From: Cercis canadensis
Taxonomy: Eukaryota; Streptophyta; Magnoliopsida; Fabales; Fabaceae
Direction of reading: 5' to 3'
DNA length: 64,000 nt
Assembly: GCA_003255065.1 (NCBI GenBank)
Contig: QAOA01002493.1
Location: 42,666-106,665, forward strand
Shown: one piece after another, positions 1-11,378 of the stretch
Position numbering within the stretch: position 1 is the stretch's first letter
Layout: the number at the start of each line of letters is the position of its first letter
Notes under the pieces: generated by a model
Told to the model about the DNA's origin: nothing
The model's input: only the letters and a program-made list of their open reading frames with translations
Database searches by the model: none
Made by a program: the position numbers and the translations under genes

Positions 1-574
1 AAGTTTGGGGGTGTTTTCTTTGATATTATATGTTTCTTTGTTGTTACTCTAGTAGACTAGTTTATTTTCTGTTGTTTATATGCATGTCTGTTTTTGTTTT
101 TGTTTTTTGTTAGTGATTTCCAAACTCTGACAATGCTGAATATTAGCAATGGCATTTTAGTTCATATTAATGATTTCCATCCTAAAACTCTGGTTGCATT
201 TCTTGGGAATTTGAATAAAACAATGATGGTTTGTTTGTTTAAATTTTCATTGAGTGTTGTTGCTTGCCAACAAGAATTTTTACCTATTACTCTGAGTTAG
301 TAGTGGATTACCTTGTGATTCTTTTCTCCTCTTAGCTGTTGTTCTGTTTTCTTGATCATGGAAAGGATCTAGGCCTCCTAAATTTGTTTGCAATTGCAAA
401 CTTCTTTGCTACCCCTGTGAGTTTGATTTTGTGGTGTAAAAACTCTTGCTTGATTTCTAATTTATTGTTTCTCTGCACCTTTGAGCCCTGGATTATCTTT
501 GGTATTATTAAGTAATCCCACTAGCTTTAACAATTGTGAGAAAATGAATTGTTCAACATAGTGGCCTAAGGAGG

Positions 575-692
575 TGATGTGTGGTTAGGCGCACGGTCAT
601 TTTTTTTCAGAGCTTTATTATGTCTGTCAATTTAAAATTCTAGTGCTGTAAGGAAGAGTGAGTTTATGATGTGTGGTTAGGCGCACGGTCAT
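575..692 (+). repeat. Pair of 26-bp direct repeats in the retrotransposon 3' UTR
   Basis: Two identical 26-bp copies lie at 575-600 and 667-692. Both start TGATGTGTGG and end GCGCACGGTCAT, and their starts are 92 bp apart. They are markedly more GC-rich than their surroundings. I know of no function for them. Confidence 0.85.
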
Positions 693-1225
693 GCATTTAT
701 CTCCTACTCTTAGTAGCTTGGTCAGAAAATGCACAATGATGCATATATAAAAAAAAAATATGCACAATATAAAAGAGCTGAAGTGGAGGTTTATTACTAA
801 ATCTCTAGGATAATCCAGGCATTTAGGGGTACATGAGCATCATTATTCATTCGTGATTTGCATTCAGACTTTACCCTGTAACCCCTTCAAGTCCTAGTGA
901 TCCTTGGTTTGGATGTTATTTATGTGAGGAGGAGATTATAATCACTTCGTAAGTTCATGGACTTTCTTGGATTCATTACTGTGTTAAATCTTGGTGGGTA
1001 TGCAACACTCACAATTCACACACTCATCTGCATGAACTGAGTAAATTTTTGAATTCCCTTGAGAAAGCAGCTCGGAATTATGAGTTGCAAGTTGTCATTA
1101 TGAGTTAATTTGAGTTTAAACTTGAGATTTTTGGAAGTCATATTGTGTTGTTGTTTTTATTTTGCTTTTCGTTTTTCTGGTCAGTGTTTTTGAGTTTTCT
1201 TTTGCTAAAGGACTAGCAAAAACCC

Positions 1226-1238
1226 AAGTTTGGGGGTG
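1226..1238 (+). other. Polypurine tract (plus-strand primer) of the Athila-like element
   Basis: AAGTTTGGGGGTG immediately precedes the LTR start. An identical 13-mer stands at positions 1-13, 1.2 kb upstream inside the 3' UTR. Confidence 0.75.
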
Positions 1239-2613
1239 TGATAATTCCATAAAATAGAATTATTATAGCTCCAATTATGCTTTATCTGGCTAGTTCTTAA
1301 GTCATTTTTGCATGAATATGTATCATATTCTCTAGTTATTTATTAATTTTAGTTAGTGTCAAAGTTATAGTTTTATTTAACTTCCTAGCATGTTTTTAGC
1401 TCATTCATAGTCCCTTTTTGAGTGATCTTGAAGGTTAGAGCATTAGGAGGGTGAAGAAGGAACTAAACGGGACAACACAAGTGCTGGAAAAGCTCTCTGA
1501 CCAGCCAGCGCCCAGCGCCAGCATGGCAGAGAGGAACTTCAGCACCCAGCGAGCCAGCGCCTAGTGCCAGAAATCCAGCGCCCAGCGCCAGCCATCCAGC
1601 ATCAGAACCTGTCTTGTCTTCATTGGCTAGCGCCCAACGCTGGCTTCATTGCTGAGGTGTCTTTCCACCATTCTCTTGGCCATAACCTACCTATAAAAGG
1701 AACAAGAGGGAGAAAAGAAAGAAAATCCGGAGGAGAGCCGTCAAGAACAAAGAAGAGGAAGGAGCTAGAGCACTTTTGGAGGATTCAACCCATATTTCAT
1801 CTAGTTTTTCTTCTTTTCTCTCTTAATGAACTCTATTTCTCTGTATTTCTCTGTTGTAGCTATGAGTAGCTAAACCCCCTTTAGTTAGGGGTTTGATGTA
1901 GCTAGGTTTGGATGAAGTTTTATTGTTGAATGAAGTTATTTTAATGCAAGTCTCTTTGTTGGAGTAGATTTTACCGCTCTTAATGCCTTTAAATGCTTAG
2001 CTACCATTTGAATGGTTTATTGACTCATGTTGATGCTAGGGATAGTAAGATATGAATATGCTCTTGTAATTTCTTCCATAACTCAAGTTAATCTAGGAAT
2101 AGATAACTTAGTTTATGTGGTCTTGAAGTAATTTCCTAGAGCTTAATCACCTAGACAAGTTAATTGTACCAAGGAATTGGGCAATTAGTTGGGATAGGGA
2201 GGATTGCTTCTCCAAGGGATTGGGTTCAATCAAATTATGGAAATTGGCCAACAACAAAGGATTTGTAGCTAAGATAATGTATTCTTCAGTAATTCAAAGG
2301 TTGTTTTGTCTATGAAATAACCGGAGTCCAAACCAAGTGAAATTAACCCCTAACTTTCTTTATTTCCTTGTAAATCTCTTCAACCATAATTTCTGCCAAG
2401 TTGTTGAGACTTATTAGCTAGCTTTAGTTATTTGATTGTTCATAATCATTTAGATATATCTTTCTCCAAACCAAAACATTTATCATTCCAAATAGAATCA
2501 TTGTTAGTGAGATTGGTACTTGCTAACGTCAAATCCCTGAGGACGATACTCTACTCACTTTTATATACTACTTGTGTGGCCCGGTATACTTGCCGGTAGC
2601 AAAATCCACAACA
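1239..2613 (+). repeat. 3' LTR of the Athila-like element (1375 bp)
   Basis: The repeat has TG...CA ends and follows a polypurine tract. It holds a TATA-like CTATAAAAGG at 1691-1700, about 450 bp in. It also holds a GC-rich block of CCAGCGCC-type short repeats (about 1500-1650) and a 3' end similar to the minus-strand LTR at 33631. Several small open frames inside it have no family similarity that I recognise and are taken as chance. The five bases after it are GGCGT; the matching 5' flank is outside the window. Confidence 0.82.
1691..1700 (+). promoter_or_regulatory. TATA-like box in the LTR, facing the downstream copia remnant
   Basis: CTATAAAAGG lies in the LTR promoter position. Transcription from this 3' LTR copy would run outward into 1730-2613 and then into the copia relic. 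Activity is inferred only. Confidence 0.4.
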
Positions 2614-2784
2614 GGCGTAATGAAGCATTTGTAGAAAACACCTTTAAAACTAAAATAAATATGAGGTCTTAGAATTCCAAAAACTAATGAATTTTTTTAA
2701 TTAAAATATAAGTGGAGGAGAAAATGTTAGAAAAGGTGAAAAGAGAAAAAATAGTCAAAGGCAAGGTGATAATAGAGCTACATA

Positions 2785-3334
2785 TCCTTCATGTAGAATT
2801 TGCAAGAGGAAGAGCCATCAACAAAAAGATTGTTGGTTCTAAGGCAAGCCACAATGCAAGAAATTTAGGCACATGGAGAAAGATTGTCGCGTCAAAGATA
2901 CTCATCATGCCAACTATGTGGAAGAAAGTGAGAAGAATGAGAAGTTGTTCTTCACCAATTAAGGCTTGTCCAAGAAGACACATGGCATGTGGTTCCTAGA
3001 TAGTGGTTGCAAAAATCACATGATACCATACAAGGACCTCTTCTCCAAGCTAGATACAAATTTTCAATCAAAAGTCAGATTAGGGAATTATGAATTCCTT
3101 GAGGTGAAAGGTAAAGGAACAGTGGCTGTGGAGACAACAAAGTGTACGCAATATATTCATAATGTGTTGTTAGCTCCTACCTTAGCACAAAACCTTCTTA
3201 GAGTTGGACAAATGATGCAACACGAATATACACTACACTTTGAGGGAGACACATGCATTATCTATGACAAGAAAGACAAAAATCTCATCATTGCCAAAAT
3301 AAAAATGAGAGAATACTATGATTTTTCTATTTGA
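2785..3334 (+). pseudogene. Copia gag zinc knuckles and aspartic protease fragment
   Basis: Two CCHC-like knuckles are readable: CRICKRKSHQQKDC (2792-2833) and a degenerate CKKFRHMEKDC (about 2857-2889). An in-frame TAA at 2840-2842 separates them. The protease active site reads FLDSGCKNHM, starting at about 2991. Position 3334 ends at a stop. The order knuckle-protease is normal for copia Gag-Pol. The upstream gag is not recognisable. Stops inside the frame make this a pseudogene. Confidence 0.75.
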
Positions 3335-3352
3335 TGGAGATAAAATACCGCC

Positions 3353-4200
3353 ATGAAGGCTCAAATTGATGATTCATGGCTATGGCATCGAAGATTTGGC
3401 CATTTCAACTATCATGGCCTAAGCATTCTACATCAAAAAAATATGATGAGAGACCTCCCTAGCATCAAAGACCCTAAAGGAGTTTGTGAAGGTTGTATGC
3501 TTGGTAAGCAACACCAACAATCTTTTCCTTCTTGGCAATCATGGAGAGCCAAAGATGCACTGGAGCACATCCACACAGATATTTATGGGCCGATGAGGAC
3601 ACCATCACTCACCCAAAATAGGTACTTCATTCTTTTCATTGATGATTATACTAGAATGACATGAGTTTATTTTATGTGTGAAAAATCTGAAGTTCTCAAG
3701 AATTTCAAGAAATTCAAGCAACTAGTGAAGAACAAAGTGGCTGTCACATCAAGACACTCAGAAATGATCGTGGCAATGAATACACTTCAAAAGAATTTGA
3801 CAAAGTCTGTGAAGAAGGAGTTGAACGCCAACTAACTGTTGGATATGCGCTTGAGCAAAATGTAATTTCAAAATGAAAGAATAGAATTGTTATAGAGATT
3901 GTGAGATCAATGTTAAAGGAGAAATGACTACCAAATACATTATGGGCTAAAGCAGTTTACATTGTTGTTTAGCTATTAAATAGGTGCCCAACTAAAGCCA
4001 TCCAGGACAAAACACCTGTATAGGCTTGGAGCAGAAGGAAGCCATCTGCAAAGCATCTAAGAGTTTTTGACTGCATATGCTATGTCCACATTCCATATCA
4101 GAAAAGGAGCAAGCATGATGAAAAAACTAAAAAAGGAATCCTTTTGGGATACATTATAAAATCAAAAGGATATCGAGTTTACAGCTTGAAGTCCAAGAAG
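3353..4200 (+). pseudogene. Copia integrase fragment
   Basis: The GAG-pre-integrase and zinc-binding part is clear, with WHRRFGH and CEGCMLGK giving the H-H-C-C pattern. It is followed by the catalytic-core start HTDIYGPM and FIDDYTRM near 3660. After a stop at 3662 the frame shifts. NDRGNEY, the counterpart of the second catalytic Asp region, is still readable near 3765, and the rest up to about 4200 is degenerate with several stops. It is non-functional. Confidence 0.72.
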
Positions 4201-4218
4201 CTCCTCATTAGCTAAGAT

Positions 4219-5985
4219 GTGGAGTTTGATGAAAATACTACATGGAATTGGGAAATAGAGAAAGTTGAGAAGAACACATACATGCTTATCCATCAATTAA
4301 CTACACCAAGCCAAGAAAATGATAATGAAAATACTGCTACTCCAAGTTCTCCACCTACTCCAAAGACATCTCCCATACAAGAATTATCATCTCTAGAATC
4401 TCAAAGAAACATAAAATCACTAAGAGGCATATTTGAAAGATGCAACTATGTAATGATGGAACCTGAAAGCTTTGAAGCAGCTACAAAGCAAGATGAATGG
4501 ATAAAAGCTATGGAGGAAGAAATCAAAATGATCAAGAAAAATGAGATTGGGAGCTAATTGAAAATCCAAAAGACAAAGAAATTATCGGCATAAAATGGGT
4601 TTTACAAAACAAAAATCAATCTGGATGGTTAAATATCGAAACACAAGGAAATACTAGTTGCCAAAGGTTACTCACTAGTACCTGGCATAGATTATAATGA
4701 AACATTCACTCTAGTTGCACAACTTAACACTATAAGAGCTTTGATAGCTCTAGCAGCCCAAAAAAGATTGAAGATTTATCAACTAGACGTGAAATCATTG
4801 TTTCTGAACGAAATTCTCGAAGAAGATATCTATGTAGAGCAACCACAAGGGTTCAAGGTAGAAGGTGAAGAAGACAAAGTGTTGAGATTGACGAAAGCTT
4901 TCTATGGATTAAAGCAAGCACCGCAAGCTTGGTTAGCCAAATTGACAAATACTTCATGGATCAAGAATTCATGAGGAGTAAAAGTGAGTCAACTCACTAG
5001 ATTAAGACCCAAGGTAATTCCAATACTTTCATAGTTTCTTTATATGTGGATGATCTCATTTGTACAGGAAACAATGAGAAGATGATCAAAGAATTTAAAG
5101 ATGACATGATGAAGACGTTTGAGATAACCGGCTTAGGTCTGATGCACTATTTCCTTGGTATTAAGATTGTACAAGATGGAGATAGGATATTCATCTCACA
5201 AAGGAAGTATATAGAGAATCTTTTGAAGAAGTTCAAAATGCTTAATTGCAAGGTAGTTGCTACTCTACTGGTGAACAATAAGAAACAACAGAAAGAAGAT
5301 GGATTCGAGAAAGCGGTCGCTTCGCTATACAGAATTCTAATCAGAAGCCTCCTATATCTAGTACCTACAAGGTCAGACATCATGTATGCAACTTGTCTCC
5401 TATCAAGATTCATGCAAAGTTTGAGTGAGAAGCATTATGGAGCTGTGAAGAGAATTCTAAGATACCTGCGAGGTACGAAAAAAATTTGGCATACAGTACA
5501 AGTTCATTGATGGTGCAAGACTATTTGGATATACAGATAATGATTGGGGTGGCTCAGTTGATGACATGAAGAGCACCTTAGGATATGCATTCACACTTGG
5601 AATGGGAATATTCTCTTGGACATAAAAAAAGCAAAAGACAATGGCTCAATCATCCACCGAGACAAAGTATATTGTAGCAGCAAGCACCACCAATCAAGCC
5701 ATTTGGCTAAGAAAAATTTTCAAAGACATGAGAGAACGGCAAGAGGATGTTACTAAAATTTTCTGTGACAATAAGTTTGCTATTGCAATTGTCGAAAATC
5801 CAGTCTATCATAGTAGGACAAAACATATCATGATCAAATATCACTTCATAAGGGAAGCAATATTAGAGAAGAAAATCAAACTTTAAAACTGCAGCACGGA
5901 GGAGCAGCTAACTGACATTTTCACTAAGGTACTACCAAGAGCAAAATTTGAAATGCTACAAGGCATGCTTAGAGTAACAGATAGT
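4219..5985 (+). pseudogene. Copia reverse transcriptase and RNase H fragment
   Basis: An acidic, serine/threonine-rich linker (4219-4557) leads into the RT. RT blocks include DEWIKAMEEE, YQLDVKSLFLN, QPQGF and YGLKQAP. The YVDD catalytic signature is at about 5043. RNase H follows, with YTDNDWGG (about 5530), QSSTETKY and ADIFTK-like motifs to about 5930. At least three frame breaks occur (near 4557, 4974 and 5510). Low-grade similarity continues to the 3' purine tract, so the 3' end is complete but not coding. Confidence 0.78.
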
Positions 5986-5999
5986 GTGCTAAGGAGGAG

Positions 6000-6450
6000 T
6001 GTTAAACAATAGCACACCTTTCTTGATTATTCTAGAAATATCCAAATAGCTGAAGAAATTCACTGCCATTTAGAAAGAGCTCTTTCTCTAAAAGCTTCAT
6101 CACTGACATACTAGAAGAAGCACACCACAGCCAATCCAGAACAAAGAAGAAATATCAAGCAAAATATCAATAAAACTAATTAGAAAAATCTAAAATGAAA
6201 TGTAAAAAGAAATCACAGAAAACTCAAAATTGCCATTTAGGAGACTTCTTCATTAGGCGGTGTAAAGTGCCTACATCATCATGTATACGTTGCTGACATA
6301 AGCTAAAGGGCTAAACCCGTTACGTCATCAACCTTCTCTAACTCGTTTTCAGCTATTCCATAACTCCTTCATGTCACTATCATTTCTCACCATACCCACC
6401 CATCTATTAATCACATATATACACATACACCATTTCTATCCTTCCCATAA
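6000..6450 (+). repeat. 3' LTR of the copia remnant (right end uncertain)
   Basis: TGTTAAACA at 6000 follows AAGGAGGAG, the expected purine tract. No second LTR copy exists in the window to fix its length. The end is placed by the start of the LINE fragment near 6490. Confidence 0.5.
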
Positions 6451-6489
6451 ATTAACACTTCCTTCCAGGCTCAATTCTTTGGATGAGAT

Positions 6490-7283
6490 TTATATGATTG
6501 GGTTGAGAATAATCTTATGCAAAACATGGGTGATAAAGGCAAGCTGTGGAGTTTGGTGTGGGCGGTTATGGCTTGGATGATTTAGAAGTGGCGAAATCTT
6601 TCCTTGTTTGAGAATAATTTTAAAAAACCTACATACCCTTGCTTGGTGATTTATAGGTACATTGAGGAGTTGGATTTTGATGGGGCTGATTTGGGAAAAG
6701 AAGACCAGCAAGTTCAATGGTACAAACTAGAGGTGAGTTGGTTGAAAGTTAACTCAGATGATGCATCCAAAGGGAACCCAGGTCTAGCTGGTTATGGTGC
6801 ACTCCTACGAGATGACAATGGTGATTGAGTAGCTAGAGTAATGCGTAATTTAGGTTATGCTACAGCTTTTTGTGTTGAGCTCTGGGGTACTTTGGATGGG
6901 TTGGAGATGGCATGGAGGCTTGGATATTGGAGAGTTATTTTAGAAAATGACTCTTTGGTGCTAGTGCTATGGTTATCTCACATGGAGGATGGTTATGGAA
7001 GGAATGGACAGCTGTAGATGAGGCTGCAAAGAATCTTGCAAAAAGACTGGATAGTGCAAGTGAGGCACATAGTTAGAAGTGGGAACAAGTGTGCGGACTA
7101 GTTGGCTAAGTATTGCCTATCCTAAGAGGCAGGGGTGGTGCACCTAGCATCTCCTCCAATTAGATTATTGCATCTGTTAATTGCTGATGAATTGGGGAAC
7201 AATTTGCCCCAGGGTCTAATATTGTAGTTTTCTTTCTTTTCCTTTGGGTCTTTGGCCCCATTTTTATACCAAAAAAAAAAAAA
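6490..7283 (+). mobile_element. 5'-truncated LINE (L1-type) with C-terminal RNase H
   Basis: The translated region around 6600-7120 gives the end of a plant L1 ORF2. It starts with tryptophan-rich zf-RVT-like residues and continues with an RNase H domain (WLKVNSDDASKGNPGLAGYG, catalytic Asp present as NSDD; then ELWGTLDGLEMA and SGNKCAD). The frame has stops at 6826, 7016 and 7099. A short 3' UTR ends in an A-rich tail (7268-7280). 5' truncation is typical for LINE insertions. I could not identify a convincing target duplication. Confidence 0.75.
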
Positions 7284-7619
7284 GATTTTGAAAACCAATG
7301 GCCAAACAACTATTTGCCCTAGTTGTCAATGACTTGTATTCTTGTATCTTGGTGAAGGGAAAGAGTTTGAACCCTCACTTGTTCTTTAAAATTTAATAGT
7401 TGGTTATGACATTGTAATTACAAAATCGGCTGGGTTAACGCGGTTTGATATTAGGTTTTGGGAGCATTGGTTTTTATCTCTACTCTCTTCAATTCCTTTT
7501 ATGTTTTGAATTCTATATTTGCTTATATTCTTTCTTACTCTTATAACATGGTTTTACATTATATTTGTGGTTGTTTAATGATTGCAATAATTGTGAAAAA
7601 AATACAAACAAATGTGGCA
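7284..7619. other. Intergenic DNA between LINE fragments
   Basis: No coding signal is seen. GAGTTTGAACCCTCAC near 7354 resembles the B box of a tRNA-derived SINE, but no convincing A box or A tail accompanies it. Confidence 0.4.
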
Positions 7620-7880
7620 GTTTTTTTGGTTGAAAGGAAATTCGTTAAAATAACCTAAGAGCATGCAAGAGTTCTTGGATGGGATCTCATGCCCCATTAC
7701 ATTTGCTAAAAACCCCAAAGACACAAAGGAGGGAACTTCATTGGAATTACACAAAAGAATCATGCCCATTCACAAGTATTGTCCCTCTGTCCAAAGCACT
7801 AACAACAAACTTAGCTAAACTATCCATAACCATGTGTACTTCTCTCAAGACATTCTGAGCTTCAATCTATTGAATATTTT
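7620..7880 (-). mobile_element. Second LINE 3' fragment, opposite orientation
   Basis: On the minus strand about 7860-7760 reads NVLREVHMVMDSLAKFV, the typical end of a LINE RNase H domain (RE-N--AD-LAK with the Asp preserved). It is followed by a stop and a 3' UTR ending ACCAAAAAAACTG near 7620. Only about 250 bp remain. Assignment rests on one short motif and the A-rich end. Confidence 0.5.
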
Positions 7881-8276
7881 GGAGCATTGAGGTGGGAAAA
7901 GTAGATATTATCAACTTGATATTGCCACTTGCAATAAAGAGTAACCATTCCTACTAGCTATGCTACACCCAATGTTTAAACTCTATAACTCTGCAAGAAA
8001 AATGATTCTAGTGCTAAAAAATTGGAGAATCCTAATTTCAGTTCCTATTGAAGAAAATTACTAGATCTATTAATCTGATCTATAGCATATATAGTATGTA
8101 ATCTCAAAAATAAATAAGACATAGTTAAAGGAATACCTGGCACAGATAAAAAATCCATTCTTGCAGTAGAAACACCAATTGAACATAGGAACACACGTTA
8201 GGGTTATGTCACATTCAATGTGTGTTTGTGTAGTAGAGATATTATTTTTTGACCCTAAATGTGTAATTTCAATGAG
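7881..8276. other. Single-copy-looking DNA left of the copia insertion
   Basis: No gene is evident. Joined with 13033 onward it is the pre-insertion site. On the minus strand a TATATATAG box (13037-13047) would lie about 200 bp upstream of an ATGGATTTTTTATCTG segment with a following GTATTC donor-like site near 8135. This could be the first exon of an unknown gene, but I cannot support a product. Confidence 0.3.
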
Positions 8277-8281
8277 GCAGT
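8277..8281. repeat. Target-site duplication GCAGT (partner at 13028-13032)
   Basis: The same five bases flank both outer LTR ends of the copia element. This is the expected integrase staggered-cut footprint. Confidence 0.92.
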
Positions 8282-8651
8282 TGTTAGAAAATCTAGAAAT
8301 TATACACCACACTAAAGTATGGTAGGCCTAGGATCAAATAAGCAATCTATATGGAAAATATTAGAGAGAGAACAAGAAATGACTGAAATGACTTTCTATA
8401 ATTTTGAATATTCTTGTCTTGGTTGATGCCTTTGAGACTCATACAACATCTCCTTATATAGTACTTTTAATTGTAATTGTAACTAGAGCAATTACATAGG
8501 GCCTTATTATTTCTAATAACTAGTGCCTTAATACCTGAATTCACTAAAGAGTTACAATGTAACCTATAACTATTAACATATGATTTAACTTTGTAACCCT
8601 CCTATCTTAACTTTGTAACTCATGACATTATTTCTAAGTCAACTTCTAACA
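8282..8651 (-). repeat. 3' LTR of the copia element (370 bp)
   Basis: It reads TGTTAGAAAATC...TTCTAACA and matches 12679-13027. On the minus strand it holds a TATA box (ACTATATAAGGAG, 8449-8462). It differs from the 5' LTR by an extra copy of a short segment around 8596-8618. Confidence 0.92.
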
Positions 8652-9235
8652 TTCCCCTTAATTCTAAAAGTTCTAAAGCACCAAGTTTATCATGAAAGTG
8701 AAAGAACTTGTCTTGAGAAACTACCTTTGTGAAGATGTCTAAAATTTGATCTCCGGTCTTGCAAAACTTCACCTTAATCTCACATTCTTCAACCTTCTCT
8801 CTAATGAAATGAAACCTGAGCTCAATATGCTTGGAGCGTTTGTGAAACACTGGATTTTTAGTCATAGCAATAGAAGACATAAAAAAAAATTGTAGTGGGG
8901 AAAACTTGATCTTACTTCATATCCCTCAAAATTCTTCTTAGCCATATAGCTTCACAAATTGCACTTGTAATAGCAATATATTTTGCTTCTGCTGAGGATA
9001 AGGCTATGGTCTATTGCTTATTTGAAGAACATGAAATAGCCTTACTTCCTAAAAAGAATACGTAACCAAAAGTACTTTTTCTATCATACAATGAACTAGC
9101 CCAAACCCTATCAATGTAACCAACCAATTTGTTGTCTTCTTCACCTTGGTATAGAATACCAAATGATTTTATGCCTTTGATATATCTTAGAATCCTCTTG
9201 GCTGCTGCATAATATTTCTTGCTAGGCTCACTCAT
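8620..9235 (-). pseudogene. Copia RNase H, frame-broken
   Basis: Two blocks are readable: AAKRILRYIKGIKSFGILY with GYIDRVWASS (9235-9011), where the catalytic Asp is within YID, and PVFHKRSKHIELRFHFIRE with DIFTK (8880-8620). A stop-containing gap lies between them (about 9010-8881). The end abuts the purine tract (minus GAATTAAGGGGAA, 8652-8664) and the 3' LTR. Confidence 0.78.
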
Positions 9236-9238
9236 AAA

Positions 9239-10156
9239 TCAAGAAATAATACTAACAACATAAACAATGTCAGGTCTTGTATTTGTGAGGTAAATGAGTG
9301 ATCCAACAAGTTTTTTGTTTAAAGTCTCATTTGCCTTCTCTTCACTATCATTCTTTGAAAGTTTCTCATTAACAACCATGGGAGTAGGAGTTGATTTACA
9401 ATCTTCCATATGAATCTTCTTTAACAAATTTGCAACATATTTTTCTTGAGAAAGAAAAATTCTCCCATGTTCTTGCTTCACTTGCATGCCAAGAAAATAC
9501 TTCGTGAGTCCTAGGTCTGTCATCTCAAAATGACTCATCATTGTCTTCTTGAACTCTTCTAACAAGCAGTCATTAGTTGCCATGTAAATCAAATCATCAA
9601 CATAAAGACAAACAATGAGGAAGTCATGAGCACCTTGAGTTTTGACATAAAGGGTTGACTTATTTGGGCTTTTATGCAACCGTTTTTTCTTCTTTTTTTT
9701 TTTTTTTTTAATTTTTTTTACTAAAAATAGACATCAATCTTGTTGTTCCAAGCTCTTGGAGCTTGCCTTAGGCCATATAAAAGCCTTATGAAGTTGATAC
9801 ACCTTGTCTTCTTGGCCTTGAATTATGTATCCTTCTAGCTACTCTACATACACTTCTTCAAGCTCTCCATTTAGAAAAGATTACTTCACTTCTAGTTGAT
9901 AAACTAGAAGCTTCATTTGAGTAGTAAGAGCTAAGAAGGTTCTTATCGTCTCCATTTGAGTGACAGGGGCAAAAGTTTCATTGAAATCTATGCCCAATTG
10001 CTGAGTGTATCCTTTTGCAACAAGTTTGGCCTTATGCTTTTGAAGCGAACCATCTTTATTAAACTTGGTTTTGAACACCCATTTAAAGCCAATAATGTAT
10101 TTGTCTCTTGGCTTTTCAACAAGATGCCAAGTTTGATTCTTCTCAATCATCTTCAT
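9239..10156 (-). pseudogene. Copia reverse transcriptase, split by an A-rich insertion
   Basis: The N-terminal half (10156-9881) shows TWHLVEKPRDKYIIGFKWVF, FNETFAPVTQMETIRTFLAL and YQLEVK. The catalytic half (9679-9239) shows VCLYVDDLIYM with the YVDD motif and KYFLGMQV. Between them, at about 9685-9725, lies an A-rich minus-strand tract of some 40 bp that interrupts the palm domain. The second half ends in a frame break at 9239, just before RNase H. Confidence 0.82.
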
Positions 10157-10506
10157 CTCTCATCCATAGCTTTCCTTCATGCCTCCTCTTTTGATGCTAC
10201 TTCAAAGCTTTGTGGTTCATAAGCAATGAAGACAACATTGTTGTAAATGTCAACCAATGATCTAGTATTTCTAGGAGGTGAATTTGTAGTTGTATCAACT
10301 ATTAATTCTTGGTTAGAATGAGCAACTTTTTGAATTTGAATAGGCAATTCTGTTTGAACAACATCTCCATTTTTTTGCTCCCATGCCTTTGTTTAATAAA
10401 AACTCACATCTCTAGAAACAGTCAGCTTCTTTGTTCTTGGATTGTATAGGCGGAAGCCTTTTGGATTAATTACTATTCCAAGGAAAATATATTTCTCCTT
10501 TCTCAT

Positions 10507-11115
10507 CTAACTTTTCTCTGTCTTAGGATGAATGAAATGATAAGCCACACATCCAAAGATTTTTAAGTGATCAATATTTGGTTTTCTCTTGTACCATGCT
10601 TCATATGGTGTCACATGATCAAGAGCTTTAGTTGGAGACCTGTTAAGAAGATAAATTGTAGTGTGAATAGCCTCAGCCCAGTAGTTGTTAGGAAGCCCTT
10701 TCGCCTTCATCATGCTTCTTGCCATTTTAGCAATGCTTCTATTGTTCCTCCCAACCACACCATTTTGTTGTGGACTTCTACTAATAGTAAGTTGTCTTTC
10801 AATGCCCTTTTCTTTGCAATAATCAAGGAAGGGCTTGTATATAAACTCTTCACCACAATCAGTTCTAAGAGTTTTGATTTTCAGCCCAATTTGTCTTTCA
10901 ACTAAGGCCATGAACTCCATAAATTTTGAGAAAGCTTTTGATTTCTGTTCAAGGAAGTAAACCCATATCATCCTTGAATAATCATCAATAATGAGAAGAA
11001 AATACCTCTTTTCTCCAAGTGATTGAGTCTTTGTTGGTCTCCAAAGGTTTGTATGGATAAGATCTAGAGGTTCTTTTGACCTCCATGAAGAGTTTGGTAA
11101 AGGCAATCTATGCAT
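10507..11115 (-). pseudogene. Copia integrase catalytic core
   Basis: A 202-codon open frame carries the D,D-35-E core. The first Asp is in LIHTNLWRPT, where D of the usual HTDLWGP is changed to N. The second is in LRTDCGEEF, followed by RSPQQNGVVGRNNR, where the usual Glu of the N-G-V-x-E-R motif is replaced. Two of the three catalytic positions therefore appear altered. The C-terminal LDHVTPYEAWYKRKPNIDHL and FGCVAY motifs are normal for copia. The upstream zinc-binding part lies in another frame (about 11300-11120). Confidence 0.82.
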
Positions 11116-11378
11116 CTTGCCATAGACACATCATTCACATACTTTGCTGCTTGCTTCTATTAAGGGAAGATCAATCACCATCTCCTTTTGATGAAGCTGT
11201 TTCAAGTTTTGGTAATTTAAGTGACCATATCTACAATCCACCACATGAATGCACTAACTTCTTTAGCCTTGAGATAAAAGTTTCTTCCGTTCTTCATGAA
11301 CATTGGAAAAACTTTGTTTTGAGTCATTGGAATTGTTGTGATCAGCTGATTATGTTTCTTGTCAAAGATCTTGCAACC

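Larger units (their letters stand above)
1..2613 (+). mobile_element. 3' part of a Ty3/gypsy LTR retrotransposon (Athila-like): 3' UTR plus 3' LTR
   Basis: The window opens inside the non-coding stretch between pol and the 3' LTR. No domain of gag or pol is readable in 1-1225. A purine-rich tract (AAGTTTGGGGGTG, 1226-1238) directly precedes an LTR that starts TGATAATTCC at 1239 and ends in ACAACA at 2613. The LTR end (GGTATACTTGCCGG near 2584) is shared in reverse complement with the LTR at 33631-35150, so at least two related elements lie in this window. Athila-like placement is inferred from the purine-tract and LTR-end style; no coding domain is available to prove it. The 5' part lies outside the window. 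Confidence 0.8.
2614..6450 (+). mobile_element. Decayed Ty1/copia retrotransposon remnant
   Basis: Gag zinc knuckles, protease, integrase, reverse transcriptase and RNase H are recognisable in copia order on the + strand (integrase before RT). All are broken by stops and frameshifts. The 3' end has a purine tract (AAGGAGGAG, 5991-5999) followed by an LTR start TGTTAAACA at 6000. The 5' side stops at the Athila-like LTR, with no 5' LTR, so the left end is truncated or was split by that insertion. The right limit of the 3' LTR is not defined by sequence I can see. Confidence 0.8.

Noticed and set aside
1564..1869. 101-codon + strand frame
   Set aside because: It is inside the Athila-like LTR across a short-repeat block and the leader region. 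Chance is the better explanation.
6490..7120. Host RNase H-like gene
   Set aside because: Stops in frame, a LINE-type 3' UTR and an A tail show a truncated LINE.
7310..7400. Further SINE with B box GAGTTTGAACCC
   Set aside because: The A box is weak and there is no A tail or target duplication.
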